A stretch of 64,000 bases of DNA, from contig SVFV01000011.1 of NCBI GenBank assembly GCA_015056655.1, positions 1 to 64,000 of the forward strand, read 5' to 3'. Source of the DNA: Butyrivibrio sp. (GTDB lineage Bacteria > Bacillota > Clostridia > Lachnospirales > Lachnospiraceae). A model generated the notes under the pieces. That model had not been told where the DNA came from, did not search any database, and saw only the letters and a list, made by a program, of their open reading frames with translations. Position 1 is the stretch's first letter. The number at the start of each line of letters is the position of its first letter. The position numbers and the translations under genes are program-made. This document shows positions 53,972 through 62,513 of the stretch, one piece after another.

Positions 53972-55450
53972 ATGAATAACATTCCCCAGGCAAAAATTGG
54001 TATCGTTGCAGTCAGCCGTGACTGTTTCCCGGCATCACTTGCAATCAATCGTAGAAAGGCACTTGTAGAGAGCTACACAAAGCTTTTCAACAAGGATGAC
54101 ATTTATGAGTGTCCCGTATGTATTATCGAGAGCGAGACTCAGACACTTGAGGCTCTTGAGGATGTAAAGAAGGCTGGATGTAACGCTCTTTGCGTATATC
54201 TTGGTAACTTCGGTCCTGAAATTTCAGAGACACTTCTTGCAGAGAAGTTTGGTGGTCCTGTAATGTTCTGCGCAGCAGCAGAGGAGTCACAGGGTGACCT
54301 TATCGATGGTAGAGGAGATGCTTACTGCGGTATGCTTAACGCAAGCTACAACCTTCACCTTCGTAATGTAAAGGCATATATTCCTGAGTATCCTGTTGGA
54401 ACAGCAGATGAGTGCGCTAAGATGATCAACGAGTTCGTTCCGATTGCAAGAGCACTTTATGGTCTTTCAGAGCTCAAGGTTATCAGCTTCGGTCCTCGTC
54501 CGATGAACTTCCTTGCTTGTAACGCTCCTATTCAGCAGATCTACAACATGGGTGCTGAAATTGAAGAGAACTCAGAGCTTGACCTTTTCGAGAGCTTCAA
54601 CAAGCACGCTGGTGATCCCAGAATCGCTGACGTTGTTAAGGATATGGAGAATGACCTTGGCGCAGGCAACAAGAAGCCTGAAATCCTTTCAAAGCTTGCT
54701 CAGTATGAGCTTACACTTCTTGACTGGATTGAGGAGCACAGAGGCGGTAAGAAGTATGTTTGTATCGCTGGTAAGTGCTGGCCTGCATTCCAGACACAGT
54801 TTGGTTTCGTTCCCTGCTATGTAAACAGCCGTCTTACAGGCCGTGGAATTCCGGTATCTTGCGAAGTAGATATCTATGGTGCTATTTCAGAGTTCATCGG
54901 AACATGCATCTCTGACGACGCTGTTACACTTCTTGATATCAACAACTCTGTACCTGCTGATATGTACGAAGAGTCCATCAAGGGCAAGTTCGACTACAAG
55001 CACACAGATACATTCATGGGCTTCCACTGCGGAAATACATGCACAAGCAAGCTTGCTAGCTGCGAGATGAAGTTCCAGAGAATCATGGCTAGAAACCTTC
55101 CTGAAGAAGTTACACAGGGAACTCTTGAAGGTGACATAGTGCCTGGTGATATCACATTCTACAGATTACAGAGCACATCTGATAACCACCTCAAGGCTTA
55201 TGTAGCACAGGGTGAGGTTCTCAACGTACCTACAAGATCATTCGGTGGTATCGGTGTATTCGCTATTCCTGAGATGGGAAGGTTCTACAGACACATTCTT
55301 ATCCAGCACAACTTCCCTCATCACGGAGCAGTTGCATTCGGTCACTTCGGAAAGGCACTCTTCGAGGTATTCAAGTATGTTGGAGCAGAAGTAATCGGCT
55401 ACAACCAGCCTGCATCACTTCCTTATCCTACAGAGAACCCTTTCGCTTAA
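53972..55450 (+). CDS. L-fucose/L-arabinose isomerase family protein
   Basis: A 492-residue cytosolic enzyme of the fucose/arabinose isomerase superfamily. These metal-dependent enzymes interconvert aldoses and ketoses. The N-terminal Rossmann-like domains (IGIVAVSRDCFP, VYLGNFGPEI) are followed by a catalytic core with conserved acidic and histidine residues (CEVDIYGAISE, MGFHCGNT, HNFPHHGAVAFGH). The substrate cannot be fixed; fucose, arabinose or a rarer sugar are possible. No kinase or aldolase lies beside it. AGGAGG lies before the ATG. Its own strong promoter carries a LacI-type operator. Codon bias is strong. Confidence 0.8.
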   Translation: MNNIPQAKIGIVAVSRDCFPASLAINRRKALVESYTKLFNKDDIYECPVCIIESETQTLEALEDVKKAGCNALCVYLGNFGPEISETLLAEKFGGPVMFCAAAEESQGDLIDGRGDAYCGMLNASYNLHLRNVKAYIPEYPVGTADECAKMINEFVPIARALYGLSELKVISFGPRPMNFLACNAPIQQIYNMGAEIEENSELDLFESFNKHAGDPRIADVVKDMENDLGAGNKKPEILSKLAQYELTLLDWIEEHRGGKKYVCIAGKCWPAFQTQFGFVPCYVNSRLTGRGIPVSCEVDIYGAISEFIGTCISDDAVTLLDINNSVPADMYEESIKGKFDYKHTDTFMGFHCGNTCTSKLASCEMKFQRIMARNLPEEVTQGTLEGDIVPGDITFYRLQSTSDNHLKAYVAQGEVLNVPTRSFGGIGVFAIPEMGRFYRHILIQHNFPHHGAVAFGHFGKALFEVFKYVGAEVIGYNQPASLPYPTENPFA

Positions 55451-55512
55451 TTAGTTGAAATGATTAACCAGGTAGCAGATATGCTACTTGGGAGAATGTA
55501 AATAAAAATAAT

Positions 55513-55553
55513 AAGCCGCAGGCGTTTACCAAAAGGTGGATGCCTGCGGCTTT
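55513..55553 (+). terminator. Terminator after the isomerase gene
   Basis: AAGCCGCAGGC (55513-55523) pairs with GCCTGCGGCTT, and GTTTACC/GGTGGAT extends the helix around an AAAA loop. A short T-run follows. Confidence 0.85.
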
Positions 55554-55787
55554 ATATATCAATCGATTTTGCCTTAAACAGAGAAAAATACTGTAATATA
55601 ATAGTATCAAGACTAGGAAAAGATGTACATGTGAGAGTAACTCACAACGATACTTACGACTTTGGAGACAGCATAAGATTCGGGGCAAACACAGCACTTG
55701 AGGATGAAACAGATCTTAGCAAAGTTAATTATAAGTGACATGGAAGAAAAAATCGATGAGATGAAAGCTGAAGTAGCCAGGTATTAG
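55554..55787 (+). pseudogene. Decayed 3' end of an unknown gene
   Basis: One frame stays open from the terminator to TGA at 55736. It reads as ordinary protein (SRLGKDVHVRV, THNDTYDFGDSIRFGAN, LEDETDLSKVNYK) but has no start codon. The next frame then continues with SDMEEKIDEMKAEVARY to TAG at 55785, as if one frameshift split a single C terminus. I do not recognise the protein. An ATG at 55704 with 27 codons is an alternative reading but lacks a ribosome-binding site. Confidence 0.4.
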
Positions 55788-55811
55788 TCATGTTAACCGG
55801 GGGGTAATGGC

Positions 55812-56561
55812 GTGAGAATCTATGAAGCAAAGGATTATAACGATCTAAGCAGAAAAGCTGCAAATATAATCTCGGCGCAGATCATTATGAAGCCGGATGC
55901 TGTCCTTGGACTGGCAACCGGTTCCACGCCAATTGGTACATATAAGCAGCTTATAGAGTGGTACGAAAAGGGCGACCTTGATTTCAAAGAGATAAAGACA
56001 ATTAATCTTGATGAGTACAAGGGAATTGGCCCTGAGAACGAGCAGAGCTACTATCATTTCATGCGGACAAACCTTTTTGACCACATTAATATCGATCTGG
56101 CAAACACAAATATTCCAAACGGACTCGAGGAAGACATAGAAAAAGAGTGTGCAAGGTATGATGACATAATTAATCAAAGCGGTGGGATAGACCTTCAGCT
56201 ATTGGGGATTGGCTGTAACGGACACATTGGATTCAATGAGCCTGGAATCTCATTTGATAAATCAACTCACTGCGTAAAGCTTGCGGATAATACAATACAG
56301 GCAAATGCAAGGTTCTTTGAATCAATAGAGGATGTTCCAAAGTACGCTTATTCCATGGGGATAAAAAATATAATGCAGGCAAAGAGCATTCTTCTTGTTG
56401 CATCAGGAGAAAATAAGGCAAAAGCACTGTATGAAGCCTTGTATGGGCCGATAACACCGGCTGTTCCGGCATCGGTTTTACAGCTTCATAATAATGTGAG
56501 TATTGTGGCTGATGAAGAAGCACTTAGCATAGTAAAATCAGAAAAGGAAAGCCTTCTGTGA
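55812..56561 (+). CDS. nagB: Glucosamine-6-phosphate deaminase
   Basis: A 249-residue enzyme that converts glucosamine-6-phosphate to fructose-6-phosphate and ammonia. Family motifs include VLGLATGSTPIGTYK (phosphate loop), TINLDEYKGIGPENEQSYY and LGIGCNGHIGFNEPG, with YAYSMGIKNIM later. The length is normal for the short Gram-positive form without the allosteric C terminus. The start is GTG at 55812, preceded by GGGGGG; no ATG is suitably placed. No nagA is adjacent. It feeds amino sugars from chitin, mucin or peptidoglycan into glycolysis. Confidence 0.95.
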   Translation: MRIYEAKDYNDLSRKAANIISAQIIMKPDAVLGLATGSTPIGTYKQLIEWYEKGDLDFKEIKTINLDEYKGIGPENEQSYYHFMRTNLFDHINIDLANTNIPNGLEEDIEKECARYDDIINQSGGIDLQLLGIGCNGHIGFNEPGISFDKSTHCVKLADNTIQANARFFESIEDVPKYAYSMGIKNIMQAKSILLVASGENKAKALYEALYGPITPAVPASVLQLHNNVSIVADEEALSIVKSEKESLL

Positions 56562-56590
56562 GAAATAATCTTACGGAAGGTGTTTTATTT
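56552..56590 (+). terminator. Terminator overlapping the nagB stop codon
   Basis: CCTTCTGTGAG and CTTACGGAAGG pair over 11 bp with two G-U pairs, loop AAATAAT, followed by TGTTTTATTTTT. The left arm includes the last nagB codons. Confidence 0.75.
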
Positions 56591-56666
56591 TTACTGTTAG
56601 TGGTAAAATGACGTTGCGCAATTTAAGAGCAAGCAAATGATTCTATGCAACAAGTGGAGGAGCATT

Positions 56667-57641
56667 ATGAAAATAGCTGTAGCAGAAATAGATAGTGTGG
56701 GAAATGATATTTCCTACGACGGACTGGCAAAACTGGGGGATGTAGCTTTTTATAAGGACAAGATAACTCCGGAAAACGCAAAGGAGCGCCTTGGAAACGG
56801 AGAAGAAATTCTTTGCATCAATAAATCCAAAATAACAAAAGAGCTGTTGGACAACGCGCCGGATTTAAAGCTTATCTGCGAGTTTGCAACAGGCTTTGAC
56901 AACGTGGATATCGCTGAATGTTCAAAGCGCGGCATCAAGGTTGCAAATGTGGCTGGCTATTCAACTATGTCTGTTGCTCAGCATACCTTTGCTCTTCTCT
57001 TTTACCTGATGGAAGATTTAAAGGGATATGATGAATTTGTAAAAAGCGGTGAATACGCTGCTCAGACTTATTTTAGCAAGGTTGATGTTCCCTTCCATGA
57101 AATCGATGGAATGACCTGGGGCATAATCGGCATGGGCAATATCGGAAGAAAGGTTGCGCAGATAGCGACAGCCTTTGGCGCGAAGGTGATATTCTACTCA
57201 GCTTCTGGAAGAACTGCGCATAACGATATGGACTCTGAGTATGAGATGGTCACATATGATGAGCTTCTAGAGAGAAGTGATGTTATATCTCTTCACTGTC
57301 CTCTTTCAGATAAAACAAGAAATCTTATAGATGCTGATGCTTTAAAGAAAATGAAGAAGACAGCTTACCTTATAAATGTAGCAAGAGGACCTGTTGTAAA
57401 TGAACAGGATCTGACTGAGGCTCTTTTAAATGATGAGATAGCAGGCGCTGGTCTTGATGTTTTGTCAGTTGAGCCCATGGCAAAAGATAATCCGCTTCTT
57501 AAGATCCAGGACAGCAAGAAGCTTTTCATCACTCCTCACATGGCATGGGCAAGCGTTGAAGCAAGAAGTCGCTGCGTGGATGAAGTTTGTAAAAATATCC
57601 TTGCGTTCATGGATGGGAAAAGCAGAAACTGGATTAACTAG
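56667..57641 (+). CDS. D-isomer-specific 2-hydroxyacid dehydrogenase
   Basis: A 324-residue NAD(P)-dependent dehydrogenase. The nucleotide fold has GMGNIGR near 149. The catalytic set is the arginine in NVARGPVVNE, a glutamate following it, and the histidine in ITPHMAWAS. ICEFATGFDNVDI and SVAQHTFALL are also typical. It may act on hydroxypyruvate, glyoxylate or D-lactate-type substrates; the sequence does not decide between them. GGAGG supports ATG 56667 over an in-frame ATG 10 codons earlier. It lies alone between nagB and the pyrophosphorylase gene. Confidence 0.85.
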   Translation: MKIAVAEIDSVGNDISYDGLAKLGDVAFYKDKITPENAKERLGNGEEILCINKSKITKELLDNAPDLKLICEFATGFDNVDIAECSKRGIKVANVAGYSTMSVAQHTFALLFYLMEDLKGYDEFVKSGEYAAQTYFSKVDVPFHEIDGMTWGIIGMGNIGRKVAQIATAFGAKVIFYSASGRTAHNDMDSEYEMVTYDELLERSDVISLHCPLSDKTRNLIDADALKKMKKTAYLINVARGPVVNEQDLTEALLNDEIAGAGLDVLSVEPMAKDNPLLKIQDSKKLFITPHMAWASVEARSRCVDEVCKNILAFMDGKSRNWIN

Positions 57642-57706
57642 TTTTAGTTTCCATATCTGCGTATAGATAACGCATGTATTGAAAAGAAAAGATAGATAGT
57701 TTTTAG

Positions 57707-57736
57707 TTGGAAAAATGCGGTTTTTGAGACTATAAT
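57707..57736 (+). promoter_or_regulatory. Promoter of the UAP1-like gene
   Basis: TTGGAA (57707-57712) and a perfect TATAAT (57731-57736) with an 18-bp spacer, 46 bp before the start codon. Confidence 0.65.
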
Positions 57737-57782
57737 AGAGTTCGAAATGTATAAAACTTCTTTTTGAAAGGAAATTAAAAAC

Positions 57783-59009
57783 ATGACTTTACAGGAAGCA
57801 AAAGATAAACTTGAGAAATATGGACAGATGCATGTCCTCAAATATTACGACGAGCTCTCAGCAGCTGAGCAGGAAGCACTCCTTGCACAGATCGATGAGA
57901 CAGATTTCGACGTTTTAAAGAACGCCAAGAACCTTGGTAAGGGATCAGAGCGTGGTGCCTTCGAGCCCCTTGCAGCTATGCAGCTTTCAGAGATCGAGGC
58001 TAAGAAGGACGAGTTCACAAAGATCGGTACAGAGGCTATTAAGCAGGGTAAAGTTGCTGCTTGTCTTCTTGCTGGTGGTATGGGTACAAGACTTGGATCA
58101 GATGATCCTAAGGGTATGTACAACATCGGTCTTACTAAGGAAGTTTATATTTTCCAGAGAATTATCGAGAACCTTCTTGATGTAGTTAAGGCTACAGATT
58201 CATGGATTCATCTTTTCATCATGACTAGTGAGAAGAACCATGAGAAGACAGTTAAGTTCCTTACAGAGAAGAATTTCTTCGGATATAAAGCAGACAAGAT
58301 CACATTCTTCAAGCAGGACATGGCTCCCGCTTCTGATTATGAAGGAAAGGTTTACATGGAGGAGAAGGGCAGAATTTCCACATCTCCTAATGGAAACGCT
58401 GGCTGGTTCTCTTCAATGCTCAAGGCTGGTCTTGATGAGACTCTTCACGCTGAGGGTATCGAGTGGATCAACATTTTCGCAGTAGACAACGTTCTTCAGA
58501 GAATCTGCGATCCTTGCTTCGTAGGCGCTACAATTGCTAACGGCGCTGAGGTTGGTGCAAAGGTTGTTAAGAAGAATGCTCCTAACGAGGGTGTTGGTGT
58601 TATGTGCCTTGAGGATGGCAGACCTTCAATCGTTGAGTACTATGAGCTTACACAGGAAATGATGGATGCTAAGGATGAGGCAGGCGATCCTGCTTACAAC
58701 TACGGCGTTATCCTTAACTACCTCTTCAACGAGCCTGCTCTTGAGAGAATAGCTAAGAAGGAGCTACCTCTTCACGTTGTTGAGAAGAAGATTCCTTACA
58801 TCGATGAGAACGCAAACCTCATCAAGCCTGAGAAGCCCAACGGATGCAAGTTTGAGCAGCTCGTACTTGATATGATCCACGAGCTTGACAGCTGCTTACC
58901 TTATGAGGTAGTAAGAGAGAAGGAGTTCGCTCCTATCAAGAACAAGACAGGTATTGATTCAGTAGAGTCTGCTAGAGAGCTCTGCAAAAAGAACGGAATC
59001 GAATTATAA
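57783..59009 (+). CDS. UDP-sugar pyrophosphorylase, eukaryote-like UAP1 type
   Basis: A 408-residue nucleotidyltransferase of the UDPGP family. The N-terminal helical part (DKLEKYGQMHVLKYYDELS) and the nucleotide loop LAGGMGTRLGSDDPKGMYNIG (20 residues from LA to I, plus G) match the UDP-N-acetylglucosamine pyrophosphorylases of eukaryotes rather than bacterial GalU or GlmU. AVDNVLQRICDP is the metal/sugar site, and VVEKKIPYID lies in the C-terminal part. It forms UDP-sugar and pyrophosphate from UTP and a sugar-1-phosphate: glucose, galactose or HexNAc. With galE next, it could work in galactose use. AAAGGAAA precedes the ATG. Codon bias is strong. Confidence 0.85.
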   Translation: MTLQEAKDKLEKYGQMHVLKYYDELSAAEQEALLAQIDETDFDVLKNAKNLGKGSERGAFEPLAAMQLSEIEAKKDEFTKIGTEAIKQGKVAACLLAGGMGTRLGSDDPKGMYNIGLTKEVYIFQRIIENLLDVVKATDSWIHLFIMTSEKNHEKTVKFLTEKNFFGYKADKITFFKQDMAPASDYEGKVYMEEKGRISTSPNGNAGWFSSMLKAGLDETLHAEGIEWINIFAVDNVLQRICDPCFVGATIANGAEVGAKVVKKNAPNEGVGVMCLEDGRPSIVEYYELTQEMMDAKDEAGDPAYNYGVILNYLFNEPALERIAKKELPLHVVEKKIPYIDENANLIKPEKPNGCKFEQLVLDMIHELDSCLPYEVVREKEFAPIKNKTGIDSVESARELCKKNGIEL

Positions 59010-59064
59010 TAGACTTCTCCTTTTGGGAGAAGCTGACGGATGAGGTTATTACGGGAGGAAAAAT

Positions 59065-60081
59065 ATGGCGATTTTAGTTACAGGCGGTGCAGGTTACATA
59101 GGAAGTCATACAGTAGTTGAGCTCCAGAACGCAGGCTACGATGTAGTCGTTATGGACAATCTTGCAAATGCTAGTGAGAAGGTCCTTGACAGAGTAGAAG
59201 CAATCACAGGCAAGAAGGTGCCTTTTTACAAGGCTGACATTCGCGACAGAGAGGGACTTGAAGAGATCTTTACAAAAGAAAAGATTGATTCAGTTATCCA
59301 CTTCGCAGGACTTAAGGCTGTTGGCGAATCCGTACAGAAGCCTTGGGAGTACTACGACAACAATATTACAGGAACTCTCACACTTGTTGACGTAATGAGA
59401 AAGCATAACTGCAAGAACATTATCTTCTCTTCATCAGCAACTGTTTACGGAAATCCTGCATTTATTCCGATCACAGAGGAATGCCCTAAGGGACAGTGCA
59501 CAAACCCTTACGGATGGACTAAGTCCATGCTTGAGCAGGTTCTTACAGATATCCAGTATGCAGATAAGGAATGGAACGTAGTACTTCTTCGTTACTTCAA
59601 TCCTATCGGAGCACACAAGAGTGGAACAATCGGTGAGAATCCTAACGGAATTCCTAACAACCTTATGCCTTACATTACACAGGTTGCTGTAGGACGTCTT
59701 CCTAAGCTCAACGTATTCGGTGACGACTACGATACACCGGACGGAACAGGCGTAAGAGATTACATCCACGTTGTAGACCTTGCACTTGGTCACGTAAAGG
59801 CTCTTCAGAAGCTTGAGCCTGGCTGTGGTCTTTCAATCTATAACCTTGGAACAGGCGTTGGCTACAGCGTTCTTGATATTGTTAAGAACTTCGAGGAAGC
59901 TAACGGCGTGAAGATTCCTTATGAGATTCAGCCCAGAAGAGCAGGAGATATTGCTACATGCTATTCAAATGCTGACAAGGCAGAAAAGGAACTTGGCTGG
60001 AAGGCTCAGTTTGGAATCCGTGAGATGTGCGAAGATTCCTGGAGATGGCAGAGTAACAATCCTAACGGATATGATGCCTGA
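59065..60081 (+). CDS. galE: UDP-glucose 4-epimerase
   Basis: A 338-residue short-chain dehydrogenase-type enzyme with bound [13 protein letters not shown] is the dinucleotide loop, SSSATVYG holds the catalytic serine/threonine, and NPYGWTKS holds the Tyr-x-x-x-Lys pair. [11 protein letters not shown] is also typical. It interconverts UDP-glucose and UDP-galactose (or the HexNAc forms) and links galactose released by the GH27 enzyme to glycolysis and to wall polymers. GGGAGG precedes the ATG. A hairpin CTTCTCC/GGAGAAG (59015-59033) lies in the 55-bp gap after the UAP1-like gene but has no T-run, so the two genes are probably co-transcribed. Confidence 0.95.
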   Translation: MAILVTGGAGYIGSHTVVELQNAGYDVVVMDNLANASEKVLDRVEAITGKKVPFYKADIRDREGLEEIFTKEKIDSVIHFAGLKAVGESVQKPWEYYDNNITGTLTLVDVMRKHNCKNIIFSSSATVYGNPAFIPITEECPKGQCTNPYGWTKSMLEQVLTDIQYADKEWNVVLLRYFNPIGAHKSGTIGENPNGIPNNLMPYITQVAVGRLPKLNVFGDDYDTPDGTGVRDYIHVVDLALGHVKALQKLEPGCGLSIYNLGTGVGYSVLDIVKNFEEANGVKIPYEIQPRRAGDIATCYSNADKAEKELGWKAQFGIREMCEDSWRWQSNNPNGYDA

Positions 60082-60104
60082 TAATTTTTCTGAATAAAAT
60101 ATTG

Positions 60105-60140
60105 AAGCTCCTGGCTGTGAAAACAGACAGGAGCTTTTTT
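60105..60140 (+). terminator. Terminator after galE
   Basis: AAGCTCCTG and CAGGAGCTT pair over 9 bp with inner TGT/ACA, followed by six T. It lies between convergent genes and may also slow - strand transcription. Confidence 0.88.
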
Positions 60141-60142
60141 AA

Positions 60143-60421
60143 TCAATAATAGAAATCGTCCTCTTCAATAACCTGAATTTCCATGTAGTCGAAAGGAATC
60201 TCTTCTATAAAAGCATCTTGTGTAAATCTGCATTTGTTGTGAAGCTGAAAATCACGAACAGTGGATTTTAACCAAATGGGATGGCTTAAATCTAATTCAT
60301 AGCAGCCCTTTTCAATTGCATTTTTCACCTTGTGTGTTCTGGTGTCCATTGTGTCATCTTCTACCACCAGATCCTTTATCAGATGGTTGTCATCAATAAG
60401 TCTTATCCATAATCTGAACAT
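60143..60421 (-). CDS. Conserved small protein of unknown function
   Basis: A 92-residue cytosolic acidic protein. I recall similar proteins in many Clostridia, with the same DDTMDTRTHKVKNAIE-like region, CYELDLSHPIWL, NKCRFTQDAFIEEI and a C-terminal FDYMEIQVIEEDD, but no assigned function. There is no known motif or membrane segment. AGAGG lies 6 bases before the ATG on the - strand. The promoter at 60461 supports independent expression. It converges with galE. Confidence 0.75.
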   Translation of the reverse strand: MFRLWIRLIDDNHLIKDLVVEDDTMDTRTHKVKNAIEKGCYELDLSHPIWLKSTVRDFQLHNKCRFTQDAFIEEIPFDYMEIQVIEEDDFYY

Positions 60422-60460
60422 ATTTACCTCTTGTAAAAAAATAATGTAGGAAATACTTTT

Positions 60461-60489
60461 ATAATACTTTTATCACAATTTCGTCACAA
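60461..60489 (-). promoter_or_regulatory. Promoter of the 92-residue protein gene
   Basis: Read on the - strand, TTGTGA (60489-60484) and TATTAT (60466-60461) with a 17-bp spacer, 40 bp before the ATG. The -35 coincides with one of the TCACAA repeats that face htrA. Confidence 0.55.
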
Positions 60490-60503
60490 ACCATAACTAT
60501 ACT
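60472..60503 (+). promoter_or_regulatory. htrA promoter with 11-bp-phased TCACAA repeats
   Basis: TCACAA occurs at 60473-60478 and 60484-60489, 11 bp apart, followed by the -10 TATACT (60498-60503). The stretch ATCACAATTTCGTCACAA matches the left-edge Pho-like box TTCACAGTTTCTTCACAA (77-94) at 15 of 18 positions. An OmpR/PhoP-family regulator is likely; in B. subtilis htrA is controlled by such a regulator, CssR. Confidence 0.45.
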
Positions 60504-60580
60504 GATAACATATCAAAAGTAGAATCCAAAAAGGATTTTAACATATTACATATGTTCATTGGGAAAAGAGGTAATGATTT

Positions 60581-62311
60581 ATGTATGAAAATGATAACAA
60601 TGACCAGAATTTAAATCAGCAGAATACTTCGGGAACATACGGAAGTAATCCCGGATATGGCAATACACCCGGAGCAACAAATTATGGAACAGGGTACTCG
60701 GCAAATGGAACAACAGGCTCCGGCAATTATTCAGGAACGACTGGTTCAGGTAATTATTCAGGAAATGCAAATTACAATTCTGGAAATTACGGCAACTATC
60801 AGTATGGTAATTACCAGTATGGAAATTATCAGCAACCCATTCCTCCACGTCCTCCGAAGAAGAGTGGTACAGGCAAGAAGGTTGCAGCTGTTATAGCTGT
60901 AGCACTTGTCCTTGTCTTAGGACTTGGCGCTGGATATTACAGCATGACCAAGATTAAGGATAAGGTTGCAGACTTAACTCAGAAGCAGGATCAGGCTAGC
61001 ATTGGTGAGTCAGTTGAAGAGCAGGCTCCTAGCGAGGATGTCCAGGTTGAGACAAAAGAGGATGCTGCAAATGAAGCTTCTACTGAGGAACAGGCAGCAG
61101 CTCAGAGTGATGCTACTGCAGACAGCTCTGCTGGAATCAGCAAGACAGAGACCACAACAACTACCGCTGTAGTTACAGATGTAACAGACGTAGTTAAGGC
61201 AGCTATGCCATCTATCGTTTCTATAAATAACAACTACACACAGTCAGCAGTTTACTTTGGACAGAAATATTCAGAGCAGCTCACAGCTTCAGGCTCAGGT
61301 ATCATCGTTGGTACAAATGATACAGAGCTCCTAATTGCTACTAACTATCACGTTATTGAAGGTGCAGATTCACTTGAGGTTCTCTTTGCTGATGATTCTA
61401 CTGCAGCTGCAGAAGTAAAGGGAACAAATTCAGACATGGACCTTGCAGTTATAGCTGTTCAGCTTTCAAACTTAAGTATTGAGACAAAGAATTCTATAGC
61501 GATTGCAACACTCGGTGATTCAGATTCACTGGTTGTAGGTGAGCCTGCAATAGCAATTGGTAATGCTCTTGGTTATGGACAGTCAGTTACAACAGGTGTT
61601 GTAAGTGCAGTAAATAGAATGATCGACCTTGATGATTCTGATGAATCTGATGGAAATACATTTATCCAGACAGATGCAGCAATTAATCCCGGTAACTCAG
61701 GCGGAGCTCTTCTTAACATCAAAGGTGAGGTTATTGGTATCAACTCAAATAAGATTGGCGGAAGCACAATCGAGGGTATGGGATATGCAATCCCGATTTC
61801 AGTTGCAAAGCCCATCATTGAACAGCTTATGACAGAGCAGACCAAAGCAAAGGTAGCAGAAGCAGACAGAGGCTATATTGGTATTTCCGGTGTCAGCGTA
61901 ACATCAGATGTATCTGAGATGTATGGAATTCCTGAGGGTGTATATGTAGCAACAATAACAGCCGGAGGCGGTGCTGAGGCAGCAGGTCTTAGAGTTGGTG
62001 ATATTATAGTTGCCCTTGATGGCCAGGAGATTTCCTCAATGGATGACTTAAAGACCAGACTTGAGTATTATGCAGCAGGAACTACCGCAACACTTAAGGT
62101 TATGAGACAGTCTGCAGATGGCTATGCTGAGCAGGAATTCCAGGTAACACTTGGAAGTGCAACTCAGACACAGGCTGAAGATCAGAACGGAGCTGGTCAG
62201 GAAACCTACGAAGGCACACCCAACGAAGGTCAGGGTGAAGGAGAGGATGGATATAACGGATATAACTTCCAGAGTCCTTTCGGAAGCTTTGGTTTTGGAT
62301 TTGGTAACTGA
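60581..62311 (+). CDS. HtrA/DegP-like serine protease with PDZ domain
   Basis: A 576-residue membrane-anchored protease. Residues 1-95 are cytosolic and rich in Gly, Asn, Tyr and Ser, with repeats such as GSGNYSG and YGNYQ. A membrane segment (about 100-120, VAAVIAVALVLVLGLGAGYY) leads to an acidic external linker. The trypsin-like domain has H257 in NYHVIEG, D287 in DMDLAV and S373 in NPGNSGGAL. A PDZ domain follows (about 430-525, GYIGISGV, AAGLRVGDIIVALDGQEISS). The C terminus is Gly/Phe-rich. It cleans up misfolded exported proteins. GGGAAAAGAGG lies before the ATG. Confidence 0.9.
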   Translation: MYENDNNDQNLNQQNTSGTYGSNPGYGNTPGATNYGTGYSANGTTGSGNYSGTTGSGNYSGNANYNSGNYGNYQYGNYQYGNYQQPIPPRPPKKSGTGKKVAAVIAVALVLVLGLGAGYYSMTKIKDKVADLTQKQDQASIGESVEEQAPSEDVQVETKEDAANEASTEEQAAAQSDATADSSAGISKTETTTTTAVVTDVTDVVKAAMPSIVSINNNYTQSAVYFGQKYSEQLTASGSGIIVGTNDTELLIATNYHVIEGADSLEVLFADDSTAAAEVKGTNSDMDLAVIAVQLSNLSIETKNSIAIATLGDSDSLVVGEPAIAIGNALGYGQSVTTGVVSAVNRMIDLDDSDESDGNTFIQTDAAINPGNSGGALLNIKGEVIGINSNKIGGSTIEGMGYAIPISVAKPIIEQLMTEQTKAKVAEADRGYIGISGVSVTSDVSEMYGIPEGVYVATITAGGGAEAAGLRVGDIIVALDGQEISSMDDLKTRLEYYAAGTTATLKVMRQSADGYAEQEFQVTLGSATQTQAEDQNGAGQETYEGTPNEGQGEGEDGYNGYNFQSPFGSFGFGFGN

Positions 62312-62369
62312 TAAGAGATGGACTGATTTAATCAGTACAGAAAAATTGAAATAAAATTTTAAAATCATG

Positions 62370-62407
62370 CAATCCCGAGGCATATATGCTTCGGGATTGT
62401 CTCTATT
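62370..62407 (+). terminator. Terminator after htrA
   Basis: CAATCCCGAgGCATATATGCtTCGGGATTG forms a long hairpin across 62370-62399 with a self-complementary centre (arms CAATCCCGA and TCGGGATTG). The T-run after it is interrupted. Confidence 0.7.
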
Positions 62408-62438
62408 TCACCAAAAATTAATACACATTGATGTACTT

Positions 62439-62466
62439 TTGCGGTACACTTAACTTGAACTATTAT
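62439..62466 (+). promoter_or_regulatory. Promoter of the three-gene cluster at the right edge
   Basis: TTGCGG (62439-62444) and TATTAT (62461-62466) with a 16-bp spacer, just ahead of a strong GGAGGAGG site. Confidence 0.45.
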
Positions 62467-62483
62467 ATTAATTTGGAGGAGGT

Positions 62484-62513
62484 ATGCAGTCAGACTGCTT
62501 AACTGATAAATGA
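62484..62513 (+). CDS. Nine-codon leader reading frame
   Basis: GGAGGAGG (62475-62482) is immediately followed by an ATG at 62484 opening MQSDCLTDK and a TGA at 62511. That stop overlaps the ATG of the next gene (ATGA). The strong ribosome-binding site is 27 bases from the main ATG, so the leader probably brings ribosomes to it by re-initiation. GCAGT/ACTGC (62487-62499) inside the leader forms a small hairpin. Confidence 0.5.
   Translation: MQSDCLTDK

Noticed and set aside
55704..55787. 27-codon gene starting at an ATG within the fragment
   Set aside because: GAGG is too close to the ATG to serve as ribosome-binding site, and the upstream frame reads as better protein. Decay of one longer gene explains both.
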